A stretch of DNA of 64,000 nt from Croceivirga lutea. GTDB lineage: Bacteria > Bacteroidota > Bacteroidia > Flavobacteriales > Flavobacteriaceae. Positions 39,984 through 49,036 of this stretch are shown one piece after another (the first letter of the stretch is position 1; every line of letters starts with the position of its first letter). The notes below the pieces were generated by a model that ran no database searches, was not told the DNA's origin, and saw only the letters and a list, made by a program, of their open reading frames with translations. The translations under genes and the position numbers were made by a program. The stretch spans positions 682,001-746,000 of the forward strand of contig NZ_JACJUK010000001.1 in NCBI RefSeq assembly GCF_014235875.1, written 5' to 3'.

Positions 39984-41887
39984 GTTAATTGGTTTTTATG
40001 TATTCCTATATTATTTGATATGTAAATTGATTTAATCTCTTCTATAATTGCTACATCGTCAATTGTCGATGGAATTGCATATTCTGTTTTGTCAGCGATA
40101 TTTCTCAATAATTTTCGTAAAATTTTACCTGAACGTGTTTTTGGTAATCTATTTACTACCAATACATCTTTGAATGAGGCAACCGCACCTATTTCATTAC
40201 GAACCATTTGAACAACCTCTTCTGATAATTTTTGAACATCATTAGAAATACCTGACTTTAGTACCGCAAGCCCCATAGGCTTTTGTCCTTTAATATCACA
40301 GTGAACACCAAAGACAGCACATTCAGCAATATGAGGATGCGAGGCTACGATTTCTTCCATTTCTGCAGTTGACAAACGGTGGCCAGCCACATTTATAACA
40401 TCATCTACTCTACCGGTAATGTATAGGTATCCATCTTCATCAAAATATCCTCCATCACCTGAGAAATAGTAACCAGGAAATTTTTCTAAGTAACCCGCCT
40501 TAAAGCGTTCCGTGTTATTCCAAATATCTAATAAGCAACCAGGCGGAAGAGGTAATTTAACAAGCACATAACCTTCTTGTTTAGGCTTGCACTCTTTTCC
40601 TTGTTCATTTATAATTTTTATATCATAACCACATACTGGAAAACTAGCTGAACCGGGTTTAACTGGTAAAGGTTCTACACCCACCATATTTGCTAACATT
40701 GGCCACCCAGACTCTGTTTGCCACCAATGGTCAATTACAGGTACTTTGAGTTTTTGTTCTGTCCATCTAAGGGTAGCAACATCACAGCGTTCACCGGCTA
40801 AAAATTGATACTTAAGACTAGATAAATCATACTTTTTAATTAGTTCTCCTTCTGAGTCTTCTTTTTTTATTGCTCTTATAGCAGTAGGTGCCGTGAACAT
40901 TACATTAACAGCATAGTCTTGTATAACTCTCCAAAAAGTTCCAGCATCTGGTGTTTTAATAGGTTTGCCTTCAAAGAGAACAGTAGAATTTCTGTTCAAA
41001 AGTGGACCGTAAACAATGTAACTGTGCCCAACAACCCAACCTACATCACTGGCAGCCCAATACACATCACCTTCATTAACAGCATAAACATTTTTCATAG
41101 AAAATTTTAATGCAGTTGCATATCCACCGGTATCTCTTACAATACCTTTAGGAGTACCTGTTGTACCAGAAGTATATAGAATATATAAAGGATGATTAGC
41201 GTTTAATTTTACTGGTGGCGTAGCTTGGGCATTTTTAACCAAATTTTCATAATCAAAATCACGTTTATTTGTAGTGTAAGTTACTCCAAGCTTTCTATCA
41301 TAAACCACAACTTTTTCTGGTTTATATTTTGCGAGTTCTATAGCTTGATCTACAAAAGGCTTGTAAGGAATTATTCTTTCAATTTCGATACCGTTACTAG
41401 CAGTAATTATCAATTTTGGTTCACAATCATCTATTCTAATAGCCAATTCATGAGGGGCAAAACCACCAAATACTACAGAATGGGTTACACCTATTCTTGC
41501 ACAAGCAAGCATAGCATATATTGCTTGTGGTATCATTGGCATGTAGATGATTGCCGTATCTCCCTTTTTTAAGCCAAGACTAATTAAACCTCCAGCTAAT
41601 TTAGATACTTCTTCCAACAGTTTTTGGTAGGTAATTTGCTCCTTACGTCCACTTACTGGAGAATCATAATAAATAGCAACTTGATTACCATATCCTTCAT
41701 TAACATGTTTATCTATACACAAGTAGCTCATGTTAAGTTCACCATCTAAAAACCAATCAAAACTGCCTTTATCATTAGCCTTCAATATTTTTTTTGGAAA
41801 TGTATACCAGTTCAACTGCTGCGCTTGTTTTTTCCAAAAATTTTGAGGATTGTCGATACTTTCTTTGTATAAATCTTGGTAACTCAT
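39980..41887 (-). CDS. Acyl-CoA synthetase of the propionyl/acetyl-CoA synthetase type
   Basis: 635 residues, AMP-forming, paralogous to the gene beside it. 'YTSGTTGTPKGIV' P-loop, 'DHWWQTESGWPM' (the 'ESGWP' form is found in PrpE-like enzymes rather than AcsA), 'GYLYITGRVDDVINVAGHRLST' and 'KTRSGKILRKLLR' with the catalytic Lys. Likely substrates are propionate or other short acids. 9 bp after the response-regulator gene and 4 bp overlapping acs, so two activating enzymes of different acid preference are made together. Confidence 0.9.
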   Translation of the reverse strand: MSYQDLYKESIDNPQNFWKKQAQQLNWYTFPKKILKANDKGSFDWFLDGELNMSYLCIDKHVNEGYGNQVAIYYDSPVSGRKEQITYQKLLEEVSKLAGGLISLGLKKGDTAIIYMPMIPQAIYAMLACARIGVTHSVVFGGFAPHELAIRIDDCEPKLIITASNGIEIERIIPYKPFVDQAIELAKYKPEKVVVYDRKLGVTYTTNKRDFDYENLVKNAQATPPVKLNANHPLYILYTSGTTGTPKGIVRDTGGYATALKFSMKNVYAVNEGDVYWAASDVGWVVGHSYIVYGPLLNRNSTVLFEGKPIKTPDAGTFWRVIQDYAVNVMFTAPTAIRAIKKEDSEGELIKKYDLSSLKYQFLAGERCDVATLRWTEQKLKVPVIDHWWQTESGWPMLANMVGVEPLPVKPGSASFPVCGYDIKIINEQGKECKPKQEGYVLVKLPLPPGCLLDIWNNTERFKAGYLEKFPGYYFSGDGGYFDEDGYLYITGRVDDVINVAGHRLSTAEMEEIVASHPHIAECAVFGVHCDIKGQKPMGLAVLKSGISNDVQKLSEEVVQMVRNEIGAVASFKDVLVVNRLPKTRSGKILRKLLRNIADKTEYAIPSTIDDVAIIEEIKSIYISNNIGIHKNQLT

Positions 41888-41896
41888 GACAGGGTT

Positions 41897-42262
41897 TTAC
41901 GCTATTTGTTCTTCTATATTTTGTATAATCTTTTTAACTGAAAAAGGTTTAGTAAAATATCCGTCGGCACCTAAAAGCAGACCCTTTTCTATATCTGATT
42001 CTTTAGATTTAGCCGAAAGAAAAAAGATTTTAGTTTTATTAAAATCATTATTAGATTTTAAAATTTTCAAAGTTTCATACCCGTCTACTTGTGGCATCAT
42101 AACATCTAATAATATTACATCCGGAATGTGCTTTTTTGTTATTTCTAATGCTTCAAATCCGTCTCTAGCTATATAAACCAAAAAGTCTTTCTTTTTAAAT
42201 GCATATTCTAAAGACATTACTATGTTTGGCTCATCATCTACTATTAAAATTTTCTTTTTCAT
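41897..42262 (-). CDS. REC-only response regulator of the acetate locus
   Basis: 121 residues, receiver domain only: 'IVDDEPN', phospho-acceptor Asp53 ('VILLDVMMPQVDG'), 'FFLSAKSKESD' and Lys in 'GYFTKPFSVKK'. It overlaps the sensor kinase gene by 4 bp. No DNA-binding part, so the output must pass through another protein, possibly the zinc-ribbon/HTH protein at the other end of the locus (inference). Confidence 0.92.
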   Translation of the reverse strand: MKKKILIVDDEPNIVMSLEYAFKKKDFLVYIARDGFEALEITKKHIPDVILLDVMMPQVDGYETLKILKSNNDFNKTKIFFLSAKSKESDIEKGLLLGADGYFTKPFSVKKIIQNIEEQIA

Positions 42263-44913
42263 TTCACCTTTTTTGGAATTGTAAACGCTATACGAGCTCC
42301 TTTTTTATATTTCTTATCTATCCAAATATCACCTTTGTGACTTTCAATAATTTTTTTGCAAATGGCTAATCCAAAACCGCTGCCTTGTGGTTTTTTGGTA
42401 TTTTGACCTTTTGATTGATAAAATTTTTCAAACACATAATTTTGGTCTTCTTTTGGTATTCCTTTCCCATTATCTGCCACAGAAACTTCTATAAAATCCT
42501 TAAAAATTATTGTGCTTATTTTTATAATTCCCTTTTTTGGTTTGGTGAATTTTAATGCATTTGATAATAGGTTTATTAGTACTTGTATTATGCGGTCTTC
42601 ATCATATTCAGCAATTATATCCTCATTTTTATCATAAATAACTTTTATGGTGTTTTTGTTGGCTAAATGAGAAATTGCACTAATAGATTTCTTTATTGTA
42701 CTATCGATGTAATAACTTTTTATTTCTAATTCTGTTCGGTCATTTGATAGCTTTTCTAAATCAAGAATATTGTTAATTAAGGTACTTAGTCTTTCTGTAT
42801 CTTGTTCAATATTTTTTAAAAACTGCTGTCTTAAAACATCTGGCATATCTGTATCTTCTAAAACTTCAGAAGCAGCTTTTATGGCAGTAATGGGCGTTTT
42901 TAATTCGTGTGCAACGGTGTCTAAAAACTCATCTTTAAGTTTATCTTGTTTACGTAACTCTTCATTAGCCTCTCTCAACTTACTAGTTAAGTTAGCCAAT
43001 TCTTCAGATTTTTCAACCAAAAGTTTATTCGAAGCTTTGGTTTCTTTACTCTCTTCTAAAATATTAAGAACCTCAATTAAACCAATGGGCTTTTCTTTCG
43101 AAACTGAGGAGAGCAATATTTTTGCTGACGTACTTCCAATGCTTCCGGTAAGTAATTTTTCAGAAAAATTTATTAAACGGGAATCTGCTTTTTCTTCAGT
43201 TTCTGAAATATTATATTTTTTATTAAAAATATTGAGCGCTCTATTGGTTCTTGTCTCCCCTAAAAAACGATTTAATAATCGTTTAATATCGTCTACATAG
43301 GCCTCTCCTTTCCAAACAAATGCTCCCTCTTGAAGATTAGCATAGTTCTGGTCATTTACATAAAGTTCTGCATAATTTCTTTCTCTATAATTTCCTTTAG
43401 CTGACAAACTAAATGTGACAAAAGCAAATCCATTAAAAAGAATACTCCACATAAAAGCATTACTTTCTGGAGAGAGAAATTGTATTGAAAAAATGGAGTC
43501 TGAAGTTATATTAGCAATACCTATTACTTGACTCATAATGGGCAACAATAGTTTATAAAAAACAATTAAAAGCCCTATAAGTATTCCTAAAATAGCTGCT
43601 TTAGCTGTACCTCTTCTCCAAAACAAACCGAGAAAAAACGAAGGAGCCAATTGCGCAATTATAACAAAAGAAATAAGTCCAATAGAATACAGTGAAAGTT
43701 CTTTAGAGAACGTATCATAGAAAAAATAAGATACTATTATTAAAATAAATATAGATAGACGTCTAATTGCTTTGATTCTTTTCTCATTTTCAAGAGGGTT
43801 TCCTTCAACTAACTTTTTTATAAACCCGTAAGGAATAATAATGTTATTACTAACCATAGTTGACAAGGCTAAAGTAGAAACCACAATCATTGAAATAACG
43901 GCAGAAAAACCACCTATGAATACTAAAGCACTCAAAATTAAATGCTGGTTACTTAGCGGTAATAACAACGTATAGTAATCGTGATTTAAAGAACTAGGTA
44001 AGCGAATGTTACCAGCCCAAGCAATAAAAATCACAAAAACATTAAATAACAAAAGATAAAGTGGAAATAACCAAATTGCGGTTTTTAGGTGTTTTTGATT
44101 ATCATTTTCCACCACAGCCACATGGAACTGTCTTGGTAATAAAAATAGGACGAAGAATGACAAACAAATGGTGAATAACCAATTAAAACCATCTTCTAAT
44201 TTTCCAAAAGTTGCTAATTGTTTAAAATTTACTGATGCAGAGGCTTGTTGGTAAATGTCCTCTGTACCATCAAATAGATAAAAGGTTATATAAATACCCA
44301 CTATTAAAAAGAAGGTTAACTTAATAATAGACTCAATAGCAACTGTTGCAATAATGCCTTTTCTACGTTGTGAAGTATCTGTAGATAAGGTTCCAAAAAA
44401 AGCTACAAAAATGGCAATAACTAAAGCTATATAGAATGTAGAATCATCTAAAAAACCAGTTGACACATAGCTTTCCTCACTTGACATTATAGAAAAAGTT
44501 TCTGAAACGGCTTTTAGTTGTAAAGCTATATAAGGAATAACTGCAATCAAACATGTTATTGTAACAAGAGCCCCAATGGCCCTATTATTGCCATAACGCA
44601 TTGAAATAAAATCAGCTATGCTTGAAATTTTATGTTGTTTTGAAATTCTGATAATCTTTCGCATTAGCACAATCCAAAGTGGCAATGCTATTACTGGCCC
44701 AAGATAAATAGGAAGAAAATCTATACCTGATTTTGAAGCAATACCCACGCTACCGTAGTAGGTCCATGCGGTACAATAAACCGCTAAAGAAAGAGTGTAT
44801 ACGTAGGGGTTGTTAATCCATTTACTATGTCTTTTTAACTCTGCTCTATAAGCTAAAATAAAGAGCATTATTAAATAGCAAATAATAATGGTAAAAAGCA
44901 GATAGTTACTCAT
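42259..44913 (-). CDS. CbrA-like sensor: SLC5 transporter domain fused to histidine kinase
   Basis: 884 residues. Residues 1-500 are a sodium:solute symporter-like membrane domain with about 13 segments ('LAVYCTAWTYYGSVGIAS', 'GALVTITCLIAVIPYIALQL', 'GFSAVISMIVVSTLALSTMV'). A STAC-like linker about 520-600 ('FLGETRTNRALNIFNKKY') and a coiled segment follow, then HisKA ('DTVAHELKTPITAI') and HATPase_c ('LINLLSNALKFT', 'DNGKGIP', 'GSGFGLAICKKI'). In Pseudomonas CbrA, and the similar CrbS that controls acs, the transporter part senses or moves a nutrient. Here the location inside an acs-symporter operon points to acetate or a related acid as the cue. Confidence 0.93.
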   Translation of the reverse strand: MSNYLLFTIIICYLIMLFILAYRAELKRHSKWINNPYVYTLSLAVYCTAWTYYGSVGIASKSGIDFLPIYLGPVIALPLWIVLMRKIIRISKQHKISSIADFISMRYGNNRAIGALVTITCLIAVIPYIALQLKAVSETFSIMSSEESYVSTGFLDDSTFYIALVIAIFVAFFGTLSTDTSQRRKGIIATVAIESIIKLTFFLIVGIYITFYLFDGTEDIYQQASASVNFKQLATFGKLEDGFNWLFTICLSFFVLFLLPRQFHVAVVENDNQKHLKTAIWLFPLYLLLFNVFVIFIAWAGNIRLPSSLNHDYYTLLLPLSNQHLILSALVFIGGFSAVISMIVVSTLALSTMVSNNIIIPYGFIKKLVEGNPLENEKRIKAIRRLSIFILIIVSYFFYDTFSKELSLYSIGLISFVIIAQLAPSFFLGLFWRRGTAKAAILGILIGLLIVFYKLLLPIMSQVIGIANITSDSIFSIQFLSPESNAFMWSILFNGFAFVTFSLSAKGNYRERNYAELYVNDQNYANLQEGAFVWKGEAYVDDIKRLLNRFLGETRTNRALNIFNKKYNISETEEKADSRLINFSEKLLTGSIGSTSAKILLSSVSKEKPIGLIEVLNILEESKETKASNKLLVEKSEELANLTSKLREANEELRKQDKLKDEFLDTVAHELKTPITAIKAASEVLEDTDMPDVLRQQFLKNIEQDTERLSTLINNILDLEKLSNDRTELEIKSYYIDSTIKKSISAISHLANKNTIKVIYDKNEDIIAEYDEDRIIQVLINLLSNALKFTKPKKGIIKISTIIFKDFIEVSVADNGKGIPKEDQNYVFEKFYQSKGQNTKKPQGSGFGLAICKKIIESHKGDIWIDKKYKKGARIAFTIPKKVK

Positions 44914-45106
44914 AAAATCTTTTTAATACGATATATGAGATAATTACCGCCACTAACCAGCTACAAAAAATAACCAAGTAGAATATGGGAATTCCTAGAA
45001 TAGAATCCGGATAATTATAAATAGTAACCAAAGGCACATTCCATAAAACAAAAAGAAATATGGAAATTAAAAATAGCTTTTGTTGATGCCTTTTTTTCAT
45101 ATTCAT
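44906..45106 (-). CDS. Small two-helix membrane protein
   Basis: 66 residues, two membrane segments ('LFLISIFLFVLWNVPLVTIYN', split by a proline, and 'FYLVIFCSWLVAVIISYIVL'), basic N-terminus. Small proteins of this layout commonly accompany sodium:solute symporters or their sensor kinases in Bacteroidetes. Overlaps the sensor kinase gene by 8 bp. Likely a partner or assembly subunit; function unproven. Confidence 0.75.
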   Translation of the reverse strand: MNMKKRHQQKLFLISIFLFVLWNVPLVTIYNYPDSILGIPIFYLVIFCSWLVAVIISYIVLKRFYE

Positions 45107-45175
45107 AATTACATGCTCTTAAAAATACAAAGCAGTGCGTTTAAAAACGCACCACTTTGCGTAACCAACTAATAT

Positions 45176-46870
45176 TTAATGTGAAACAGCATCACCAGCA
45201 CCACTCGGAATTCTAATATCTTCTACGATATCTTGAACTTCTTGTGGAGGTTCTTCAGTAAAAGCATTTACTACTAACGAAACCACAAAGTTTACAATCA
45301 TGGCTATTGTACCAAATCCTTCTGGTGAAATACCAAACCACCAATCTTCTTGTGTGCCTCCACCAAATAATTGTAGTTTATACTTTAACATATAGAAAAG
45401 CATTAAGGTAATACCTACTATCATTCCAGCGATTGCACCTTTACTATTCATTTTCTTATAGAATATGCCAAGAATAATAGCTGGGAAAAATGATGCCGCA
45501 GCCAAACCAAACGCTAGTGCAACTACCGCAGCCACAAAACCTGGCGGGTTAATTCCAAAATAACCTGCAATTACTACAGCTCCAACTGCTGAAATTCTTG
45601 CCGCTACTAATTCACCTTTTTCAGATAGTTCTGGATTTATAACTTTCTTGATTAAATCATGAGAAACAGCTGAAGAAATTACTAATAATAAACCAGCTGC
45701 AGTTGAAAGTGCAGCAGCTAAACCACCAGCTGCAACTAATGCAATAACCCAAGCTGGTAGATTTGCAATTTCAGGATTAGCCAAAACCATAATATCTCTA
45801 TTGACAGTAAGTTCATTTTTTTCGGCATCACCAACATATTGTATGGTACCATTTTCATTTTTATCGTCAAAAGCTATTAGACCTGTAGTTTCCCATTTTT
45901 TAAACCACTCTGGCATATTTGCATATTCTTTATTGCTAACAGTTTCAATTAAATTTGTTCTAGCAAAAACTGCTACTGCTGGTGCAGTGGTATAAAGAAT
46001 AGCGATAAATAATAAAGCTAAGCCGGCTGATTTTCTAGCATCTTTTACACGTTTAACTGTAAAGAATCTTACAATAACATGGGGTAGACCTGCTGTACCA
46101 ACCATTAAAGCAAAGGTTATAGCAAAAACATCAATCAAGCTCTTAGAACCATTAGTATACTCTGTAAAGCCTAATTCTGTTGATAAACCATCTAATTTAT
46201 CTAGTAAATACATACCTGAACCATCAGTCAATGAACTTCCAAAACCTAATTGAGGTACCGGGTTACCAGTCATTTGTATAGAAATAAATATGGCTGGAAC
46301 CATAAAAGCGAATATCAATACGCAATACTGTGCAACCTGAGTGTATGTAATTCCTTTCATTCCACCTAGCACGGCATAGAAAAGAACGATTATCATACCA
46401 ATAATTACCCCAGTATTGATTTCAACTTCTAAAAATCTAGAAAAAACAATTCCAACTCCTCTCATTTGACCCGCCACATAGGTAAATGAAACGATTATAG
46501 CACAAACCACGGCTACCACACGTGCAGTTTTACTATAATATCTTTCACCAATAAAATCTGGAACGGTAAACTTTCCAAACTTTCTTAGATAAGGAGCTAA
46601 AAGCAAGGCCAATAGAACGTAACCTCCTGTCCATCCCATTAGATAAACAGAGCCGTCATAACCTGCAAAAGCAATAATACCTGCCATACCCATAAATGAA
46701 GCTGCCGACATCCAATCAGCCGCGGTAGCAAGACCGTTAGCCAATGGCGAAACTCCGCCACCTGCAACGTAAAATTCTTTAGTTGAACCAGCTCTAGACC
46801 ATATAGCAATACCTATATATAGGCTAAAAGTTAAGGCCACTATTATCCATGTCCATAATTGTACACTCAT
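45176..46870 (-). CDS. actP: Sodium:acetate symporter (ActP-like, SSS family)
   Basis: 564 residues, about 13 membrane segments. Family landmarks: 'FYVAGGGVSPLANGLATAADWMSAASFMG' (split after residue 48), 'GGYVLLALLLAPYLRKFGKFTVPDFIGERYYS', 'YVAGQMRGVGIVFSRFL' and 'GTAGLPHVIVRFFTV'. A soluble insertion of about 60 residues between two helices ('ANMPEWFKKWETTGLIAFDDKNENGTI') is typical of the Bacteroidetes branch. It takes up acetate or other short acids with sodium, feeding the two synthetases. Preceded by the DUF4212 subunit gene (26 bp gap). Confidence 0.93.
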   Translation of the reverse strand: MSVQLWTWIIVALTFSLYIGIAIWSRAGSTKEFYVAGGGVSPLANGLATAADWMSAASFMGMAGIIAFAGYDGSVYLMGWTGGYVLLALLLAPYLRKFGKFTVPDFIGERYYSKTARVVAVVCAIIVSFTYVAGQMRGVGIVFSRFLEVEINTGVIIGMIIVLFYAVLGGMKGITYTQVAQYCVLIFAFMVPAIFISIQMTGNPVPQLGFGSSLTDGSGMYLLDKLDGLSTELGFTEYTNGSKSLIDVFAITFALMVGTAGLPHVIVRFFTVKRVKDARKSAGLALLFIAILYTTAPAVAVFARTNLIETVSNKEYANMPEWFKKWETTGLIAFDDKNENGTIQYVGDAEKNELTVNRDIMVLANPEIANLPAWVIALVAAGGLAAALSTAAGLLLVISSAVSHDLIKKVINPELSEKGELVAARISAVGAVVIAGYFGINPPGFVAAVVALAFGLAAASFFPAIILGIFYKKMNSKGAIAGMIVGITLMLFYMLKYKLQLFGGGTQEDWWFGISPEGFGTIAMIVNFVVSLVVNAFTEEPPQEVQDIVEDIRIPSGAGDAVSH

Positions 46871-46896
46871 AATTTTATTTTTTGTAGTTAGTTAGT

Positions 46897-47160
46897 TTAA
46901 TCTTCATCATATCCATATTTCTTGTCCAGTTTGTTCATCAACCTTACGTAGACAAAAATGAGTATTACGAAAACATAAATTGATCCTTGTTGTGCAAACC
47001 AAAATCCTAGTTTAAAACCACCGACTCTTATGGAGTTAAGTGCATCTTTAAAAAGAATTCCAGCACCATAGGATACTAAAAACCAAATAGTTAATAGTAT
47101 GACCAGATATCTTAAATTTTCTTTCCAATAGGCTGTTGCCTTTTTCTGTTTTTCGCTCAT
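46897..47160 (-). CDS. DUF4212 small subunit of the symporter
   Basis: 87 residues, two membrane helices ('LRYLVILLTIWFLVSYGAGI' and 'GFWFAQQGSIYVFVILIFVYV'). DUF4212 proteins always sit before an ActP-like SSS gene and are thought to be its small subunit. 'KATAYWKENLRYL…LVSYGAGILFKDALN' is the family signature. Confidence 0.93.
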   Translation of the reverse strand: MSEKQKKATAYWKENLRYLVILLTIWFLVSYGAGILFKDALNSIRVGGFKLGFWFAQQGSIYVFVILIFVYVRLMNKLDKKYGYDED

Positions 47161-47171
47161 ATTCCTGTGTT

Positions 47172-48383
47172 TTATAAATAAATCATTGCTTGAAGGGTTA
47201 ATATACCTGTACCGTCAGCATCACCAACTTTGGTATTTGAATATTCTAGACTCAATTTAGAATGATGACCCGTCATAAATAGGTTTGCACCAAGACCAAC
47301 TCTATTGGCACTATCGTCAATTGCATCTATTGACCTATTTTGATATGACAAATAAGGTTGAAAACGACATTTATCTGAAGGCCCAGGTACCAAATAACCT
47401 AAATGCCCGTAGAGCATATTACCAGTACCATAAGCACCAAGATTATAATTTTCACCATAATCATTATTTTGATACGTTGCATATGCAGTAATAGCAGACC
47501 CATCTTGTCCCAAGGGTGCATCATAAAATGCGTCAATAGCAAAAATGTTAACATTTGCTCCTTCCCCATCAGCTTCCACAACACCATTTTTATGGGTAAA
47601 AAACCCAGCACCAATGTTAAAGACTTTTTTACTACCTAAATAAGTTCCCACCTTATAGGGTAAGAAATTGGACTCTTGGTCTAAAAAATTATAATCTACA
47701 TAACCTTGAAATACTTTTCCTGCATCGGCAGAGCCTAGTATTCTTCTGCCTCCGTATACGGTTACACCATCTGCAACAGGGTCTCTATTATCTAAAGTAC
47801 TAGTGCCAGCCTCATTTATTGCGAATCTATATTGTAGTTTTCCAATTTTACCTTTTGCATAAATTCCTATATGTCTTGCAAATTGGTCTGACAAACCAAT
47901 AGTAGCCCAAGATTGTCTGTTATTATCAAGGGTCATCATATTAAGTGTACTTTGATTGTTCAATCTAGAAATACCATTCCAATAATGTAACCCAGCACCT
48001 ACATGAAAATCATCTGCAACTTTCCATTCTCCCCAAAAATCATGAAAGAATAGTTGAGAACGTTCTCCAGTACCAATTGGACTAGTATTACCACCATTTA
48101 AACTATTTAATCCAAAATGGGTGAGTATTAAAAATTTCTTATTAAGCTGTGTAAAAGTTAGAAATCTAGCTCTTCTTATACTCATATTAAGAGCACTTGC
48201 ATCATCTGGCAAGTTATCATTGTATTGAGCCCAAAATTGGCCCCAAGCAATAAAACGCATGTATTTTGTACCTTCTTCATTCAGCTTTACCTTGTAACCA
48301 CCCGTGTATTCAGTGTTACCTTGTGAAAAAGTGAAAAAGCAGGATAACAAACATACTGTTATACTAAAATTTAGTTTTCTCAT
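47172..48383 (-). CDS. Outer-membrane porin-like protein
   Basis: 403 residues from the ATG at 48383, which gives the signal peptide MRKLNFSITVCLLSCFFTFS; a frame open to 48413 adds ten unlikely residues. The mature part is all beta, with alternating strands ('YMRFIAWGQFWAQYNDN', 'FLILTHFGLNSLNG', 'VGAGLHYWNGISRLNNQS', 'FQPYLSYQNRSID') and ends in a strand with aromatic-rich pattern ('GILTLQAMIYL'). Similar to phosphate-selective porin O/P-like proteins of Bacteroidetes. Likely the outer-membrane entry for the acid taken in by ActP. First gene of the long operon. Confidence 0.85.
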   Translation of the reverse strand: MRKLNFSITVCLLSCFFTFSQGNTEYTGGYKVKLNEEGTKYMRFIAWGQFWAQYNDNLPDDASALNMSIRRARFLTFTQLNKKFLILTHFGLNSLNGGNTSPIGTGERSQLFFHDFWGEWKVADDFHVGAGLHYWNGISRLNNQSTLNMMTLDNNRQSWATIGLSDQFARHIGIYAKGKIGKLQYRFAINEAGTSTLDNRDPVADGVTVYGGRRILGSADAGKVFQGYVDYNFLDQESNFLPYKVGTYLGSKKVFNIGAGFFTHKNGVVEADGEGANVNIFAIDAFYDAPLGQDGSAITAYATYQNNDYGENYNLGAYGTGNMLYGHLGYLVPGPSDKCRFQPYLSYQNRSIDAIDDSANRVGLGANLFMTGHHSKLSLEYSNTKVGDADGTGILTLQAMIYL

Positions 48384-48448
48384 TTTTAGAAGTTTATAGT
48401 TAGTTGCATGCACTACGAACTTCTAAAAAAAGTATTCATAACAAAAAG

Positions 48449-48481
48449 TTAATATACTTATTTGTTAAATTAATATACTTA
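48449..48481. repeat. Direct repeat before the porin gene
   Basis: TTAATATACTTA occurs at 48449-48460 and 48470-48481, 21 bp apart (two helix turns), upstream of the porin promoter region and touching the stop codon of the zinc-ribbon/HTH gene. It could be an operator for the acetate operon. Confidence 0.5.
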
Positions 48482-48892
48482 ATCTCTGAATCGCTCCCAT
48501 TTAATAAGCATAAACTTATCACCCAATTCAGTTACCAACACTCCAGCACCGGTAATATTTTTAGTATCTAAGAAATAATTTTGCAGTTCGTTATGATTTA
48601 GAATTTTGTAAGTAGGATGGTACTTTGCGCTGTAAGGTCTTTTGATTCCGTATTTTTTAACCCAATTAGAAACAGACACGTGAGAAACCCCTAGAATTCG
48701 TTCAATTTCTCTATAGGTAAGTCCTTCTAAATACAGCTGTAATGCCTTATTCACATAATAATCATCTATTTGTTTACCAACTTTATCAACCGTAAAATAA
48801 TAGTTGCATATTTTGCATTTATAACGCTGTCTGTTGCTTACAATACCAGCCTTAATATATTTTTCTGAACTACAATTAGGACACTGTTTCAT
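48479..48892 (-). CDS. Zinc-ribbon/HTH protein related to the N-terminal part of IS1-type transposases
   Basis: 137 residues. Zinc ribbon C-x2-C…C-x2-C ('CPNCSS', 'RYKCKICNYYFT') and a helix-turn-helix ('LYLEGLTYREIERILGVSHVSVSNWVKKYG', split after residue 73), as in InsA/IS1595-like N-terminal domains. The catalytic DDE part is missing; instead a unique 50-residue tail follows. The frame is intact, not flanked by inverted repeats, and lies at the head of the acetate operon, so a domesticated transcription factor is more likely than a broken IS. Direct repeats on both sides of the gene could be its sites. Confidence 0.75.
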   Translation of the reverse strand: MKQCPNCSSEKYIKAGIVSNRQRYKCKICNYYFTVDKVGKQIDDYYVNKALQLYLEGLTYREIERILGVSHVSVSNWVKKYGIKRPYSAKYHPTYKILNHNELQNYFLDTKNITGAGVLVTELGDKFMLIKWERFRD

Positions 48893-48904
48893 TAAATATA
48901 TATT

Positions 48905-48933
48905 TATTTAGCATAAATATATCTATTTAGCAT
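48905..48933. repeat. Direct repeat before the zinc-ribbon/HTH gene
   Basis: TATTTAGCAT is present at 48905-48914 and 48924-48933, 19 bp from start to start, 12-41 bp before the ATG at 48892. Position and spacing fit an autoregulatory operator. Confidence 0.5.
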
Positions 48934-48970
48934 TATTATTCAAACAATCTATCAATTATTAATTTAAAAA

Positions 48971-49012
48971 AAAGTGCTGTATAAATATGACAATATCATA
49001 TCTACACAGCAT
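48971..49012 (-). terminator. Terminator of purC
   Basis: On the minus strand: ATGCTGTGTAGATATGATATT folds on GTCATATTTATACAGCAC, followed by eight Ts. Long stem with inner bulges, 25 bp after the purC stop. Confidence 0.75.
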
Positions 49013-49036
49013 TTTACTTTAGATTATCGATAAAAT

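Noticed and set aside
48479-48892. Active insertion sequence
   Set aside because: No catalytic DDE domain, no terminal inverted repeats and no target duplication seen around the zinc-ribbon/HTH gene.
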